Numbered from the stretch's first letter, positions 40,007 to 51,647 are shown. The stretch is DNA of 64,000 nucleotides from Ophioderma brevispina (GCA_023653785.1 JAMKCH010088417.1:1-64000); one strand, 5' to 3'. The notes: generated by a model from the sequence alone, not told the origin. Made by a program: numbers and translations.

Positions 40007-41430
40007 CCCTGAACACTACCTGCCTATGTATCGGCGTCTAAGCACTATTTTGATTGGTTACTTGGAAGGTAATATCATGTAATGAGCAAATCAGAGATAC
40101 TCTAAGAATAGCTTAAAATGGTGGTATGGTTTATACCAGGGTTGGCAATTTCCCGGGAAATACTAGTATTTCCCACCTAGGGCAGGAAATAGTGGGAAAT
40201 ACCGGGAAATACTGGTAAATACCGGGAAATACTGGGAAATACCAGGAAATACTGGGAAATACCTGGTCGATACCCGGGAAATACTATAGGATTTAAGTAC
40301 AATTTGAAGACCTCATGGGGGTTAACCTCAAATAACTACAATTTACAGTTATAAATGGTGTTTGAATGGTTTATTTCAAATTCAACTCCACTCCACTAAT
40401 TGATCATAATAAACCAACAACAAGCATAGTATTATTATTATGTTATTATTGAGGCTACACTGGGTGTGGGTCAAACATTATTTTTAAAATCAAAACTTCA
40501 TTTCTAAGGAGCTCAATTGCTCCAGAGCTCTTACAGCTTTCCTCAACAGTCTTTCAGGAGTTCAATAAATTTAGTTCCTTATTACTTGAAAGGCCTCTGT
40601 TTTTTATATGACATGCAAGTAACTTGGCCCCTTGTTGTGCATCTAAATGAACTCAGGAGAGTTATTAGCTCTCCTCTTATTTTTATAAATGAAGGCCTGG
40701 GACAATCAATAATAGGTGTTTGGTTGAATTCGTTCTTATGAAAAAGGACCAGCTACACTTGGATAAAATTAAAAAATGAATGATAGAATTTGGAATAAAA
40801 GCTGCCATGCATCCAGCCAGTTCTAACTTACAGTGCATCTTAACATGTACTTGTGATTTAGCATACCTGTGCACTACACTGTCTGCTGGTAAAGTTATTT
40901 CTTTACCTGGGCTAATTAGTGAATATTGTCTATCTGTGACTATTTAGCCACTTAAATTTTGTAGTAATTTTGATGTATAATTAATGTATTATGTTGAGAG
41001 AAATGATGGATTAAATTGAAATGTGCAAGAATCTACAGATCAAAAGACTTGAGTCCAATAGCCAAGTTAGTGATAAAATGAAAACACCATCAACCCCCTC
41101 CTCTGGGTCATTTATTGCATGAAAGTGCTTATCTGTGTTTGTTAGTTAATTTTCATGATATTTTAAAGAAAATTGAGTTTTTAAAATATCACTTTTTGAG
41201 TATTTCCCGGTATTTCCCAGTATTTCCCATTTTGGCCAAAATATGCCTGGTGGTATTTACCGGTAAATACCGGTATTTAACGGGGCGGGAAATACCGGCC
41301 AACCCTGGTTTATACAGAAATATAGAAGCACTATTTTGATTGGTTACTCAGAGGGCTATCTCATGTTGTGTCCTGTAATGAGCCAATTAGACAGACTGTA
41401 TAATAGGCGGTAATGCCCATGGGGGGTTAA
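40007..41430. repeat. Dispersed repeat interrupted by a hAT element
   Basis: Left part 40007-40136 and right part 41308-41430 together match the uninterrupted copy at 42300-42545. Shared phrases are CACTACCTGCCTAT, GCACTATTTTGATT and 'taatgagc(c)aa(t)'. The interruption is the hAT element at 40137-41307. Confidence 0.75.
40137..41307. mobile_element. Non-autonomous hAT element (1171 bp)
   Basis: Terminal repeats CAGGGTTGGC and GCCAACCCTG are flanked by identical 8-bp duplications gtttatac (40129-40136, 41308-41315). The related empty site at 42420-42427 reads gtttacac in the sister repeat. Just inside both ends are arrays of GGGAAATAC(C/T)GG (about 40190-40280 and, inverted, 41197-41295), probably subterminal transposase-binding repeats. 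The interior has no transposase-like ORF. Confidence 0.9.
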
Positions 41431-42299
41431 ATTTTACATACAGATGTTACTGATGTGTGTAAGTTGTGCCTGAAGTCCCAAGTAATGATTATAAAGTAGT
41501 GTTGATGAAAGAATGAATTCAATCACAACACTTCGTTATTTTTACTAGAAAATGAACTGTAAACTTACGACAAGAAAGAAAACCCGCAACCCTGTTTTAT
41601 GGACCCCAGCTTGTGAAGACTTTTTGGAGAAAAGAATGTTGAGAAATTCAAGAGTATTTTTGATAATTGTATTTGTAAAAGAGTGCAAGGTCTTATAAAA
41701 TCAAAAGATGTTAATTTGTTCAGGCAAATTGTGATCATACTGAGCGAAGGGTACAATATATTTAACTAAAATGGTGTAAGCCATTTCAACCAAAGAAAAA
41801 AATATTCTGAATTTAAGAAAAATCCCGATAGACAGATGTGACTCGACTGTTCCCGCTGGCCCATAAATCAGGGTTTTGGGTCATTTTCTTCATGGCCTTA
41901 AAACCATTATGTATCACACCACTTACGAAGCCATAACTCAATGCTTTCAGTGTGTTTATAATACAATGACGTTTGAGTCTTAAAAATGTATTTTTTTCAA
42001 AGGTGCGGTCTATATGCACTGTGGCTTATATTCCTGAATTACGGTAGAAACGCTGATTGATACAAGCCATGTAGTAAACATTCCATTGGCAGTTACTGGC
42101 ATGAGGTGGCTTTCTTACAGCAAAGGTCTTACCTAATGTTTCATACCGCTTTGTTATTTTTAAAAAGTGCCCATTGTGTAAAGTGTTTAGGACTGTCCAT
42201 GCCCCCATCGGAGTTTAAAACCAAAAATCCTGGAAGCTCCAGGGTAACTTTATGGAGTAAGCTCATGTATTATTTTGTACCAGTTTCAAAATTATACTT
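41431..42299. other. No gene seen
   Basis: AT-rich sequence between two copies of a dispersed repeat. Short ORFs on both strands have no domain. Confidence 0.4.
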
Positions 42300-42545
42300 C
42301 ACCCCTTAAGCACCACTACCTGCCTATTTATCAGTGTGTATGCACTATTTTGATTAGTTACTTGGGCAGTAATATCAAGTATTGAGCCAATCAGAGATAC
42401 TGTAAGAATGTTGGAATGGTTTACACAGAAATAGAAGGACTATTTTGATTAGTTACTCAGAGGGCTGTCTCATGTTATGGTCTTAACTATGTAATGAGCC
42501 AATCAGAAAGACTGTAGGTTATAGGTCATAGTTCCCAGGGGATTA
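42300..42545. repeat. Uninterrupted copy of the 40.0-kb repeat
   Basis: Carries the same phrases as 40007-40136 plus 41308-41430 and provides the empty hAT site. It has internal duplication: 'ctattttgattagttac' occurs twice (about 42345 and 42440). Confidence 0.7.
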
Positions 42546-43424
42546 ATCCTTCAGCCAACACAAATGTGAGACTTACAACATATATAAATCATTATCACCA
42601 AAGATTTACACAATTTCAACCCATTGCAGGCTGTCAAAATCTGAAAGTTTCCCTCCAAAGGAATAGATGAAGAGAGCTCGCCAAGACCCTCAGTATGAAG
42701 GTGAAAGCAGGGTGTGTGGCCAAGAAGGATAGAATTTCTGACTCTCGATTACAGCTGATCACAAAATTACGACTTGTATATGGAAGGGGTGCTTTTTTTA
42801 CAAACAATCTTTAAACATCTCATTGTTTTGTAGCAAAACTTAAAACATTTTCCAAACCTTTTGGTAAATTTAACACATGAAATTAGTAAAAATCCAGACC
42901 ATTAGTATATTTTTGGGTCTCATTTTCATCCAATTTGATATATTTTCTGTCAATTTTCAGGAGCCCAATTGCCCAAATCAAGAACATCCCAAGGCAGCAG
43001 CTAGCACCTAAACATACGCACATTATTTAACATGTTTTTTGATGGCACGATTAATGGTGGAGTAACTGGCCTGCGTAAGTGGTGCGATTATATATACGGT
43101 GGTTGTTGTATACACTTGTGAATTAGTACTTGTCTATTTGTTATATAATTATGATGGTGCATATATATTTGCCTTTATTGTTTACCTTGTTTGTTTTTGA
43201 TATTCCAGTAAATCAGATTTAAATGAATGTGCAAAGACTAGTTAAGTAATACCCATAGTTTAGATCCCTTTCTCTTAAAATGTATATTTATAAACTGTTG
43301 AAAACAAAGGGAAAGTGAATAGGCAGGACAGACTGAAAACTGAACCAGAATGGTTTTATTTTTTATGATCATATATTGTTATTTGTTTTTGATTATGTTT
43401 ATGACTAGATTATTTTTATCCCCT
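42546..43424. other. No gene seen
   Basis: AT-rich sequence. Acceptor-like 'ttgcag' (42629) and 'tttcag' (42960) are followed by short open segments, but no domain, donor or phase pattern supports exons. Confidence 0.4.
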
Positions 43425-43880
43425 GGCTTAAAAAGCCACAGGGAATATTGCAACAGCAGATTCCTTCTGTAAGTGTGTGTGTATGTATGTTTGTATGTTC
43501 CTTTTTGGTTAGGTTAACTTGGGTTAGGGTTACCATAAAGGTGAACTTCTACCAGATCCCTATGTCCAAATTTGACAAAATTTGGTATGTGGGTAGTGAT
43601 GCATGTAAGTAATAACCACACACTTTGCAATCATTTGTGCATAATAATGAGCTCATTTGCATATTTGCTCTGATTGCCTCATCACTAAAAAGGTGAATTT
43701 CTGCCAGTTCCCAATGTCCAAATTTGACGAAACTTGGTATGTGGGTCTCTGGTAGCGGTGCATACAAGTAATACCCAAGCACTGTGTCGTCACTATTTGT
43801 TATCACTATTTGCACATATTAATGAGCTTATTTGCATATTTGCTCCCTGCCAGGGGGATCTTGCAAGTTTATCTTGCAGT
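43425..43880. repeat. Hairpin-headed element with two ~170-bp tandem units
   Basis: Begins with CCCCTGGCTTAAAAAGCCAC, then TG repeats. Two units follow, each with 'aaggtgaa(c/t)ttct', 'tgtccaaatttgac' and 'ttggtatgtgggt', ending 'atgagct(c/t)atttgcatattt'; starts are near 43530 and 43690. It closes with CTGCCAGGGGGATC, complementary to the head. The same plan (palindromic head, TG tract, tandem units) is seen at 52537 and 36609. Confidence 0.6.
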
Positions 43881-45739
43881 ATTTTTCAGTTTGGTTATGG
43901 TGTAAATCATTGAAAGAGCTTTGCTGTGAAATGTTGGACATTTAGTTATAATTATGTATTTTAATATTAGGCAAAAGGCTTAAATCCAGTGTATTGTCTT
44001 TATATTAGTACTTTTTAAAAGTGAAATTGAGCAGTATTCGGAACTTTTTAAAAGACTTGGATTTAAATTAAGCATCAGTACTGCATACTCATTCTAAAAC
44101 TGAACACATATATATGAAATGATCAAGTCAAATAATTCAGAAGTCATGTCTTTAATATTTACTAAAAAGGAGCGTAATTCCCAGATGGATAAATTTTCTG
44201 CATCACAAACAATCTCTCCATCTTTACCAGCTTAGTGCAGAGGTTCTGTTATTGGGTTAAATGGACAAGCAGTGATTTGTTAATCCAGAGTTTCGGGAAA
44301 AAATTCCACTGGTATCTTTGTTATAAGTATGGATGTGCTAACTCATATAGCCTCCAAGTGGTTGGTATAGAGTCAAAATCACTGCGTGTCAGTTTGTAGA
44401 GACAGTATGCCAAATTTCTCAAATACTTCTTTTTTAAAAAAAAACTATTTGGTGATTTTTTACAAATGATTTAATGGAATTGTACACACTTGGTCATTAT
44501 TTATCAAACTAATATAATAAATTTGCATATCTTTTTGTATTCTCTCGCATTATCGCTGCTTATCCCTTTAACCAACTTTCAATGAAATTGTTCATGTTAA
44601 AGGTGTATTGATAACTAGTTCAACAGATACCTTTAACAATGTTATTTCCAAAATTTTATTTGATTTTGATAATAAACTTTGGTGTTGTAAAACAATTGCT
44701 TGTCTCACAAGTACCCCATTATAGACCACTGTGTTGTAATTTCTAAATTCTGAACTTTCCAAGATTAGACCTACTTACAATACTTTGACCACTGGTTCAG
44801 ATAATATGTAAGTCTAATAATTTGGGAGAGGCTATAAATCATGAAATAAAGGTATTTAAGCAGGTGCCAGCAAGAGCAGTACAAATGAAGAATTTGTGTA
44901 TTCTGTATTAAATCTGTACTCTGCCTCCTTCAATACCAGCCTTTGGTGGTTTTTCTCAAAACTCCTGTGGTCTAGAACATTCACACAGGGGAGAAACTGT
45001 CAAAATTAGCACCAGTACAATATAAGCTAATTTGCTATTACAACATTTTTTAGTCGTCTTTACTTAGCCAAACAATGCTCTGAAAGCAGCCCTGCTTTAC
45101 ACGTCTTCAGATGTTAGGTGCAAGGCATAAGCCCAAGCCACTCAATTTTGTAGATAATCATGTTTTGAGGAGTCCAAGTGTTGAAAATATCAGATCCTTG
45201 GGTAGTTCCCCACAGATACCCCTCTCACAAGTGGGGTCAAAGGTCATCTAGAAGTCATATTAGAGGTCATGGCCCCAAAATGGTAAGAATTATGAAATTG
45301 TTTGGTGTATGTGGCCCAAAAGGTCAGAAATATAAATTGCTTGGTGTGTCTACATTTGATTTTCATGACACTGGGATACAATGTTCATCAGTGCGGAAAG
45401 TATTTTTCCACGATGTAGTCTGTGTCACAGACTGCGAAAGATATCTAAATAGGTACTGTGCGAGAGAATATTGTTATCACTCCCTCACAGAAAATGTGTA
45501 TAAATGAAATTAAAGCTCAAATATCTCTGAAAACAAAGGTTCTATTGATGTTTTTGCATCAGAGAGTTGGAAATTTTTTAAAATACAAGAACATCACTCA
45601 CCTGGGTCTAAACCTATGGAACCCATTGAGAAAATTTCTATCAGCAGTTTTTTACACACAATCTCTATGGCCAGTATGGGCTCTGGCGAGCACTGCACCA
45701 AACATTTACAAAATGTTGCATCACTAACTGGCTAATTTA
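43881..45739. other. No gene seen
   Basis: AT-rich sequence. At about 45180-45300 there is a GGTCAAAGGTCAT phrase within repeat-like text. The ORFs at 45178 and 45458 lack any domain. Confidence 0.4.
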
Positions 45740-46110
45740 AAGTGACAGGAGGTTTTTTTTTTAGGATACAAATTTCTCTCAAAGTTCACTGGATCGGTTG
45801 TAGACCACCTAACAAGAACGTTTCGAAGGTTTATTGGACAAACAGGTACAAAGAAAACGGCAAACCTTTTTTGAACTTGCCTGCTATCGTAATCGTTCCT
45901 CATAGAGAACCATGCTTTGAATTTCTGTCGTACACGACAGAAAATATTAAATCACCATCTTGTTACATAAAGACCGCGTATTCGGCTTATTCACTTCAGG
46001 TGTGATCTAATACATTGGTAAGCATTCCAAATATGCAAAGAACCGGGGTTCGACAAAAATTGGGGCACTTCTTTCTGGAAATGTCCTCATGTCTCTTTAA
46101 TATCACGCTC
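45740..46110 (+). repeat. Dispersed repeat, copy 2
   Basis: Same family as 9110-9352 plus one tandem unit: TTATTGGACAAACAGGTACA, CTTGCCTGCTATCGTAATCG, CTTATTCACTTCAGGTGTGA. It continues to 'atgtcctcatgtctctttaa'. It also extends further 5' (from 45770), matching the inverted copy at 50580-50945. Confidence 0.75.
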
Positions 46111-46800
46111 ACACTTTCTGTACCACCATAGATACAATGGTCCTTGGGTAGTATCTCACATGTCGGTGACCTCACATGACCTTTGTCCCCATTCACAAAC
46201 CGCGATGGCAGACGACACATTTTCTTTGAATCTATATATAGTGAGTCCCTTGTGGAAGACATGGATTTCAAGTGTACTTACACAATGGGCTCTTCTATTT
46301 GAAATTCATTCTACTCCTGTGAAACCCTTTACCCAAATCTTTCACAGAGGGAGTGCATATTTTAAGTGGCATAGCCCATGGACAGCCAAGACTACTGGTG
46401 CTCAGCATTGGAAAAGTGTGTATTAAAATTACTGTTTGATGGCATGAAAATCTCTTGGGACTGGTATCTAGATCTGGTTTCATGATATTTGAAACTATTA
46501 TATTTTCAAGTGGGGCACATGTGGTGCAGGTGTATCAGCATTCACCTCATAAGCATATAACCCAGGAGCTAGCAGACATTTGTAACACATCTCAAGTACA
46601 AAAGCTTTGAGTGATTAAATATGTTAACAGACTGACAGGGACCCCTAAAACATGATTCTTAAGTGCAGCAAATGGTGCCTTAAGGAGAGGGGGGGCACCA
46701 AAACAAGGTTTGTACAGGGGTCAAATTTTTAAACTGATCCAATCATGTTGAAAAGTATACCATGTTATTTGTCTGATCACAAGGATTCAGGAAAGGTATA

Positions 46801-47743
46801 GTATACAAATATTGACTGCTATGAGGGGCATGGTTGAAACTATAGGCCCAAGGTGATCTTGAAACCATACTATGCCCTGAGGGGTAGGCCGAGGCGCAAG
46901 CCGAGGGGCATAGTATGGTTTCAAGATCACCAAGGGCCTATAGTTTCAACCATGCTCCGAATAAAAAGCAGTCAATATTTGTTTTATATACCGAATATAT
47001 AGATTCTTGTCATCTGATTGGTTAAAAGAACATTCTAAGCCAGGATGCTAACACAGGCCTATCATGTGTAGGCCATGGCATGCATGCATGGTTTAACAAT
47101 TTTGTGTAAGTTAGGGTCCAAAACTTGTGAAGAATTAGCAATCAACCTTTCTTCTGTTGAGGAAGTGATGTTGGAGTCTAAAACGGATCGCCGTAATCGA
47201 CTTCTTGCCATATTTTTTGTCGGCAAGATGCGTACAATTTTCCTTGCATTTCATTAAAATCATTGCTGAATTCGGCAACTTTTACACATCCTGCAGATGG
47301 CCTGGTCATCGGTGTTAAATTATAATCCTCGAATATCTTCACGGTGTATTTTACCTGCTGTTTGGTATTAGCCCTATGAGCTGCATCGCTGATTCCTTTC
47401 ACATCTTCATCTACAAGCTCAAAGCATGAATACTTATCTGTGATTCAGCCATTTCCTTCCCGTGTTTTCTGAGACTTACACTACAGCACAGTACATGATT
47501 ACGAGTAAACAAAATGCGATCAGGGTATTCATCTCTTACACCAGCTTCAATATGTACACTCATAATACGGATGAATAGTTCGACGGCAGTCTTTATGCTG
47601 GGAAGAGGTGTCCCGGGCATAGTTTATGAACTATGCCCGCTCTGCCAGGGCATAGTTCATTTTTGGTTCAATTCTTGAAGCTAGTTGAATTAATGCCTCC
47701 ACTTTTAACCAATCAGATGACAGGGATCTATATATGAGGTATA
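46801..47743 (+). mobile_element. Hairpin element E3
   Basis: The hairpin (46801-46992) has arms GGCATGGTTGAAACTATAGG, GGTGATCTTGAAACCATACT and AGTATGGTTTCAAGATCACC, CTATAGTTTCAACCATGC, around the loop TGAGGGGTAGGCCGAGGCGC. The left terminus is GTATACAAATATTGACTGC. The pair GTCATCTGATTGGTTAAAAG (47009) and CTTTTAACCAATCAGATGAC (47702) marks the far end, closing at TATATAAT. The uninterrupted sister arm at about 48670-48680 gives the empty site. The interior contains the broken coding fragment at 47110-47440. A further palindrome of GGGCATAGTT lies at 47616-47660. Confidence 0.7.
47110..47440 (-). pseudogene. Broken fragment resembling the N-terminal region of Crypton/tyrosine-recombinase-derived proteins
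   Basis: On the minus strand the frame reads YSCFELVDEDVKGISDAA, then HRANTKQQVKYTVKIFEDYN. After a frame change comes KYGKKSITAIRFRLQHHF. The order 'NTKKxxxYxxxxFxxW/Y ... Y-K-K-S-L-x-x-I-R-x-x-L-x-R' is the N-terminal module preceding the recombinase domain in Crypton-type elements and their domesticated relatives (KIAA1958/ZMYM/QRICH1-type proteins). No catalytic tyrosine-recombinase motifs are visible, and the fragment is frameshifted. The assignment is by pattern from memory, hence moderate confidence. Confidence 0.45.
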
Positions 47744-48417
47744 TAATTTGTACTATCTACAACGTAAAGTTTAAGAGTTATAGGCTAAAAACCACAAAAA
47801 TCAATAAAAAGGGTCAATTTCAGTACAGGGGTCAAATTTTAAAGTTGCTCTGATTTAGATAAAAAATGGTGCAAATTATTGATGGAGTTCATAGGATTAA
47901 AATAAGGAATAGTTTTGACTGTCTAAAATACTTAGTTACTGATGTAGGAAAAAAAAAAAAAAAAAAAATAGTTGAATTAATGCCTCCACTTTTAACCAAT
48001 CAGATGACAGGGATCTATATATGAGGTATATAATTGTGGGCCGCCAGCTGGCAGGACCACTTAGCAATCTGTTGTGCGTGTGTATGTATGTGTGTATGTG
48101 TGTGTGTTTGTATGGATGTGTGTGTCAAAAATTGTTAAGTTTTTTCATGGGGCGGCCCACAGCTTATATTCTTTGAATATAGCGAGCGCGAAAGCCGAGA
48201 ACCGCGAAATTCTAGTTTGTACTATCTACAACGTAAAGTTTAAGAGTTATAGGCTAAAAACCACAAAAATCAATAAAAAGGGTCAATTTCAGTACAGGGG
48301 TCAAATTTTAAAGTTGCTCTGATTTAGATAAAAAATGGTGCAAATTATTGATGGAGTTCATAGGATTAAAATAAGGAATAGTTTTGACTGTCTAAAATAC
48401 TTAGTTACTGATGTAGG
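47682..48417. repeat. Tandem duplication of a 267-bp segment joined by poly(A)
   Basis: 47682-47948 and 47969-48417 are identical by eye apart from a 182-bp insertion in the second copy. They are joined by 20 A residues (47949-47968). Perfect identity implies either a very recent duplication or two alleles placed in tandem by the assembler. Confidence 0.9.
48034..48215 (+). mobile_element. 182-bp Helentron-like insertion with visible empty site
   Basis: Starts GTGGGCCGCCAGCTGG, contains TG repeats, the internal inverted start (GGCGGCCCACAG), the stem-loop TATATTCTTTGAATATA, and ends GCGAAATTCTAG. The sister copy lacking it reads 'tataatttgtac' (47743-47754), so the target was a T run and at most one or two bases are duplicated. 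Insertion between T and T without a longer duplication fits Helentron-type rolling-circle elements. Related copies lie at 36609 and 37839. Confidence 0.75.
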
Positions 48418-48894
48418 GGGCACAGAAGGTCAACGTCCATTGCATTCAATGGGGCTTGACCTTGTTTCCCCCTACTTTCTTAAGCAAGCATTTGAGACAC
48501 TCAAACTATTCCTTAGTTTGATCTATGAGCTCCACTAAAAATTTGCACCATTTTTTATCCAAATCGGACAAACTTAAATATTTGACCCCAGTACAACTGA
48601 AATTGACCTCTTTTATTGATTTTTGCTGTTTTTAGCCTATAACTCTTAAACTTTACGCTGTAGATAGTACAAACTATACCTTTCCTGAATCCTTGTGGTT
48701 AGACAAATAACATGGTATACTTTTCAATACGATTGGATCAATTAAAAAATTTGACCCCTGTACAAACTTTATCTTGGCCCCCCTCTCCTTAAGGCACCAT
48801 TTGTGGCACTTAAGAATTATGTTTCAGGGGTCCCTGTCAGTCTGTCCACATATTTAATCACTCAAACCTTTTGTACTTGAGATGTGTTACAAAT

Positions 48895-49115
48895 GTCTGC
48901 TAGCTCCGGGGCTAATAAGGTTGTGGGTTCAAGCCCGGTATAGCCAATGTGTTATGCACTTAGGCAAGTCACTTTATCTCGCTTGCCTCTCTCCTGCTGG
49001 GAATGTAAAACAGACTCGCTGTGTGGGCAGAGTGGTGAACCCCCCCCCCCACAGCAACATTATATGATGGAGTCTGGCTCAAATGCCAGAGACAGAAATG
49101 CAGGCGCACCATTTA
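48895..49115 (+). mobile_element. tRNA-derived SINE-like element
   Basis: GTGGGTTCAAGCCCGGT is a good Pol III B box. It is followed by 'atgcacttaggcaagtcact' and 'cttgcctctctcctgc', the body text typical of animal tRNA-SINEs. A weak A-box-like stretch (TAGCTCCGGGGCTAA) precedes it. It abuts the right arm of the foldback. The 3' end is diffuse, beyond a C tract at 49039. Confidence 0.5.
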
Positions 49116-49650
49116 CATTTTTGTATTTTCAAGTAATTTCTGTATCTTGTTTGTAAGTGAAATGGTTTCAGCTGAGCACTATTGTTCATTCTCGAATTCA
49201 AGGGTGACATCACGATGCGATTCTGCATTCGGTCTAGCGTTTTGATAGTGCGTGCCTTTTATTCACTTGCAAAAATGCGGTATTTCCCCAGGTTATCACA
49301 TGCCTATATATGGCAAGAAAACTAACACGCGCAGTGATGTCACCCTCGAAATTGAGCTCGATCAGAGTATACGTACGCATAATATCTCAAACTTCGAGTA
49401 AGCAGTGCTGACCTACAACACGTGATGCAGCACATCAAAAGGTACCTGTTGTCAGCTGAGACAAATAATTATTTCGTTCACACCAGCCCAAAATAATCCA
49501 GTCATAAATCCGATCAAAACAAAGGCGGGTAATTAATAGATGTAATTCCAAAGGAATGTTTCTAGGCCTAGATTTCTGTTAGTGTAACCACCACATGGGG
49601 TTTGCAGTTTGAAAAGCATGATATTTGGTCACATTATCTATTAGCTTTTT
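49116..49650. other. No gene seen
   Basis: No feature recognised. The GC content is slightly higher and there are several CGCG sites, but no coding signal. Confidence 0.4.
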
Positions 49651-49818
49651 CAGGGGTGTGATTCTTCAGGATTTTCTTGATTCAGGATTTTTTATTTTCA
49701 AAATTTCCACAAGTTTATTTAATTTCAGCCCGATTTTAAGCATTTTAGGTCAATTTTAGTTTTTCAGGATTTTTTTACCAAGTTCAGGATTTTTCCACAA
49801 AACTCAATCACACCCCTG
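49651..49818. mobile_element. hAT-like MITE (168 bp)
   Basis: Perfect 13-bp terminal inverted repeats CAGGGGTGTGATT and AATCACACCCCTG. Flanks gctttttc and gctttaac agree at six of eight positions when the element is taken to start at AGGGG. Internal text repeats 'tcaggattttt' four times. No coding capacity. Confidence 0.7.
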
Positions 49819-50584
49819 CTTTAACACTTTGCAAATACCAGCTACATACAACAGACAGTAGAATCACTTAAATTGGGTGGCCTGATCGACAACCTCAAAC
49901 TTCACTACATCAAAATTATGATTTGGGGGGTGTTTTTGGTGATACACTTTCCACGCGAGGGAGAAAACATTTGAAAAATCGGACCTTTTAATATATCCAT
50001 TGTACTAATTACCTTGTCTGGTTGCCTAGTATTTGAGGCCAAGAGAAACTATGTTTGTCATAACTAACAAGAGGTCGCTTTTGATATGACTTGTCTCATG
50101 TGCTGGATGCACAGAGTAGTGAATGGGAGTATTGCCAGGCAACCATGCTGGGCAAGTTTTGGAGAAAGAATAATTTTCAATAAATAATAAACTGATATCT
50201 GCTCGTCAAACTTGTTTTGCTTGTTAGAATCACACTGACATGTTTGGAAGAAGTTAGAGCTATTAAAACAAGAAATTCAAGTGAAAGTTTGGAAGAAGAG
50301 TTACAGACAGGCATCCAGCCATAGTGCATGGATGAATGTATGGATGCCTCAACGGGCGGAATAAAATTCATTAATCCACTCTACTGACTAAACCGAAGTC
50401 AGTGAAGTTCTAACATGGCACGGTGATAGAACATGAGGTCTTGTGCCATTTACTTTTTGGACAGGGTATGAATATTAATGAGCTCATTTGCATATTTTCT
50501 ATGAAATTTGATTAAACCACCATACCACGAAGTTGCCGATGAACTTCAAACTTGAAGGGATGATAAAAGATGAAGTCACATACT
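49819..50584. other. No gene seen
   Basis: No feature recognised; two short ORFs without domains. Confidence 0.4.
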
Positions 50585-50955
50585 GTTTATCAGTGGTGTG
50601 GCCATCTTAAAGAGACATGAGGAGATTTCCAGGAAGAAGCGCCCCCAATTTTTCTCGAACCCCGGTTTTTTACATATTTGGAATGCTTACCAATGTATTA
50701 GATCACACCTGAAGTGAATAAGCCGAATATGCCGTCTTTATGTAATAAGATGGTGATTTAGTACACGACAGAAAGTCAAAGCACGGTTTTCTATGGGGAA
50801 CGATTACGATAGCAGGCAAGGTCAAAACAAGGTTTGCGGTGTTCTTTTACCTGTTTGTCCAATAAACCTTAGAAACGTTCTCGGTTGGTGGTCTACAACC
50901 AATCCAGTGAAATTTGAGAGAAATTCATATCCTAAAAAAATCTTGTGTCACTTTA
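50585..50955 (-). repeat. Dispersed repeat, copy 3 (inverted)
   Basis: Reverse complement of the family at 45740-46110 and 9110-9480: GTGAATAAGCCGAATATGCC, CGATTACGATAGCAGGCAAG and TTTGTCCAATAAACC. It lies 4.5 kb from copy 2 in opposite orientation, so the two could pair. Confidence 0.75.
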
Positions 50956-51400
50956 AAGGAGGATGGCCCGATTTAAGGATATGAAGTTTTCAATCCGTTT
51001 TGATGCGAGAGCTAAAAACATAATTTCGTAAGCCCCATAGCACAGCAGCCGACAACATCCCGCTGAGCTATTGTTATGAGTGTCATTGTTCAAATAAGAG
51101 TCTCTTCAACAGACTTTAGTAGGCGTCTGTGGAAATTTGATATTCGGGTTTAATTATATGGTTTTAAAACAAAAATATGTGACCGGTTAGAAGTTTTTCT
51201 GTTGAACGGTTTCGGGTGGTATAAAGGGACCATTTTAGACAAAAAAATTTCTACACGGTCATCGAGTTTTCTTGGGAAATGCGAAGTAAATGTCCGTGTT
51301 TTGAAATGGCAGCAGTGCGTGACCTGATGTTGGTGTAATCCATGCACAGCGGGAGTTTGCTGGCTGCTGTGGCCCCATAGAGTACTGTGTAAATTAATAT
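50956..51400 (+). repeat. Half copy of the 13.9-kb foldback family
   Basis: 'ggatggcccgatttaaggatatg', 'ttgatgcgagagctaaaaac' and 'gtaaattaatattggtcgac' match the right half of 13910-14640 in order. The match continues into the duplicated unit that starts at 51401. Confidence 0.65.
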
Positions 51401-51647
51401 TGGTCGACCAAAATAGGGCATATTTTCGCTCATAACTTCCAACCAAACATCCTTTGGCTCTAAGATTTTACAGGGTAAATGAGAATAATAGTAGCTTTCT
51501 TTTGATACTAAAATGTTGACCATTTATAATTATTGTTCTAATGATATACAAAATTCTTGCATGTATTTTCCCCTGACTGCTACATACAGTTGAGGTGTTA
51601 ATCCATATAGTATAGGGATGCCCAACGTATTGTACTATAGTTGGAAA

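Larger units (their letters stand above)
46562..48915. repeat. Composite foldback interrupted by element E3
   Basis: 46562-46800 is the reverse complement of 48675-48915 (pairs include CATTTGTAACACATCTCAAG with CTTGAGATGTGTTACAAATG). 47745-47870 and its duplicate 48217-48345 are complementary to 48540-48674. In the right arm these two blocks are contiguous ('agtacaaactatacctttcc'); in the left arm they are separated by 46801-47744. So a foldback existed first and E3 inserted into its left arm. The inner text resembles the foldback at 59590-60461. Confidence 0.75.

Noticed and set aside
42625..43020. Extra exons downstream of the caspase
   Set aside because: Acceptor-like sites exist, but the following open segments are short, lack donors in phase and show no domain; the caspase already ends with a complete p10 and stop.
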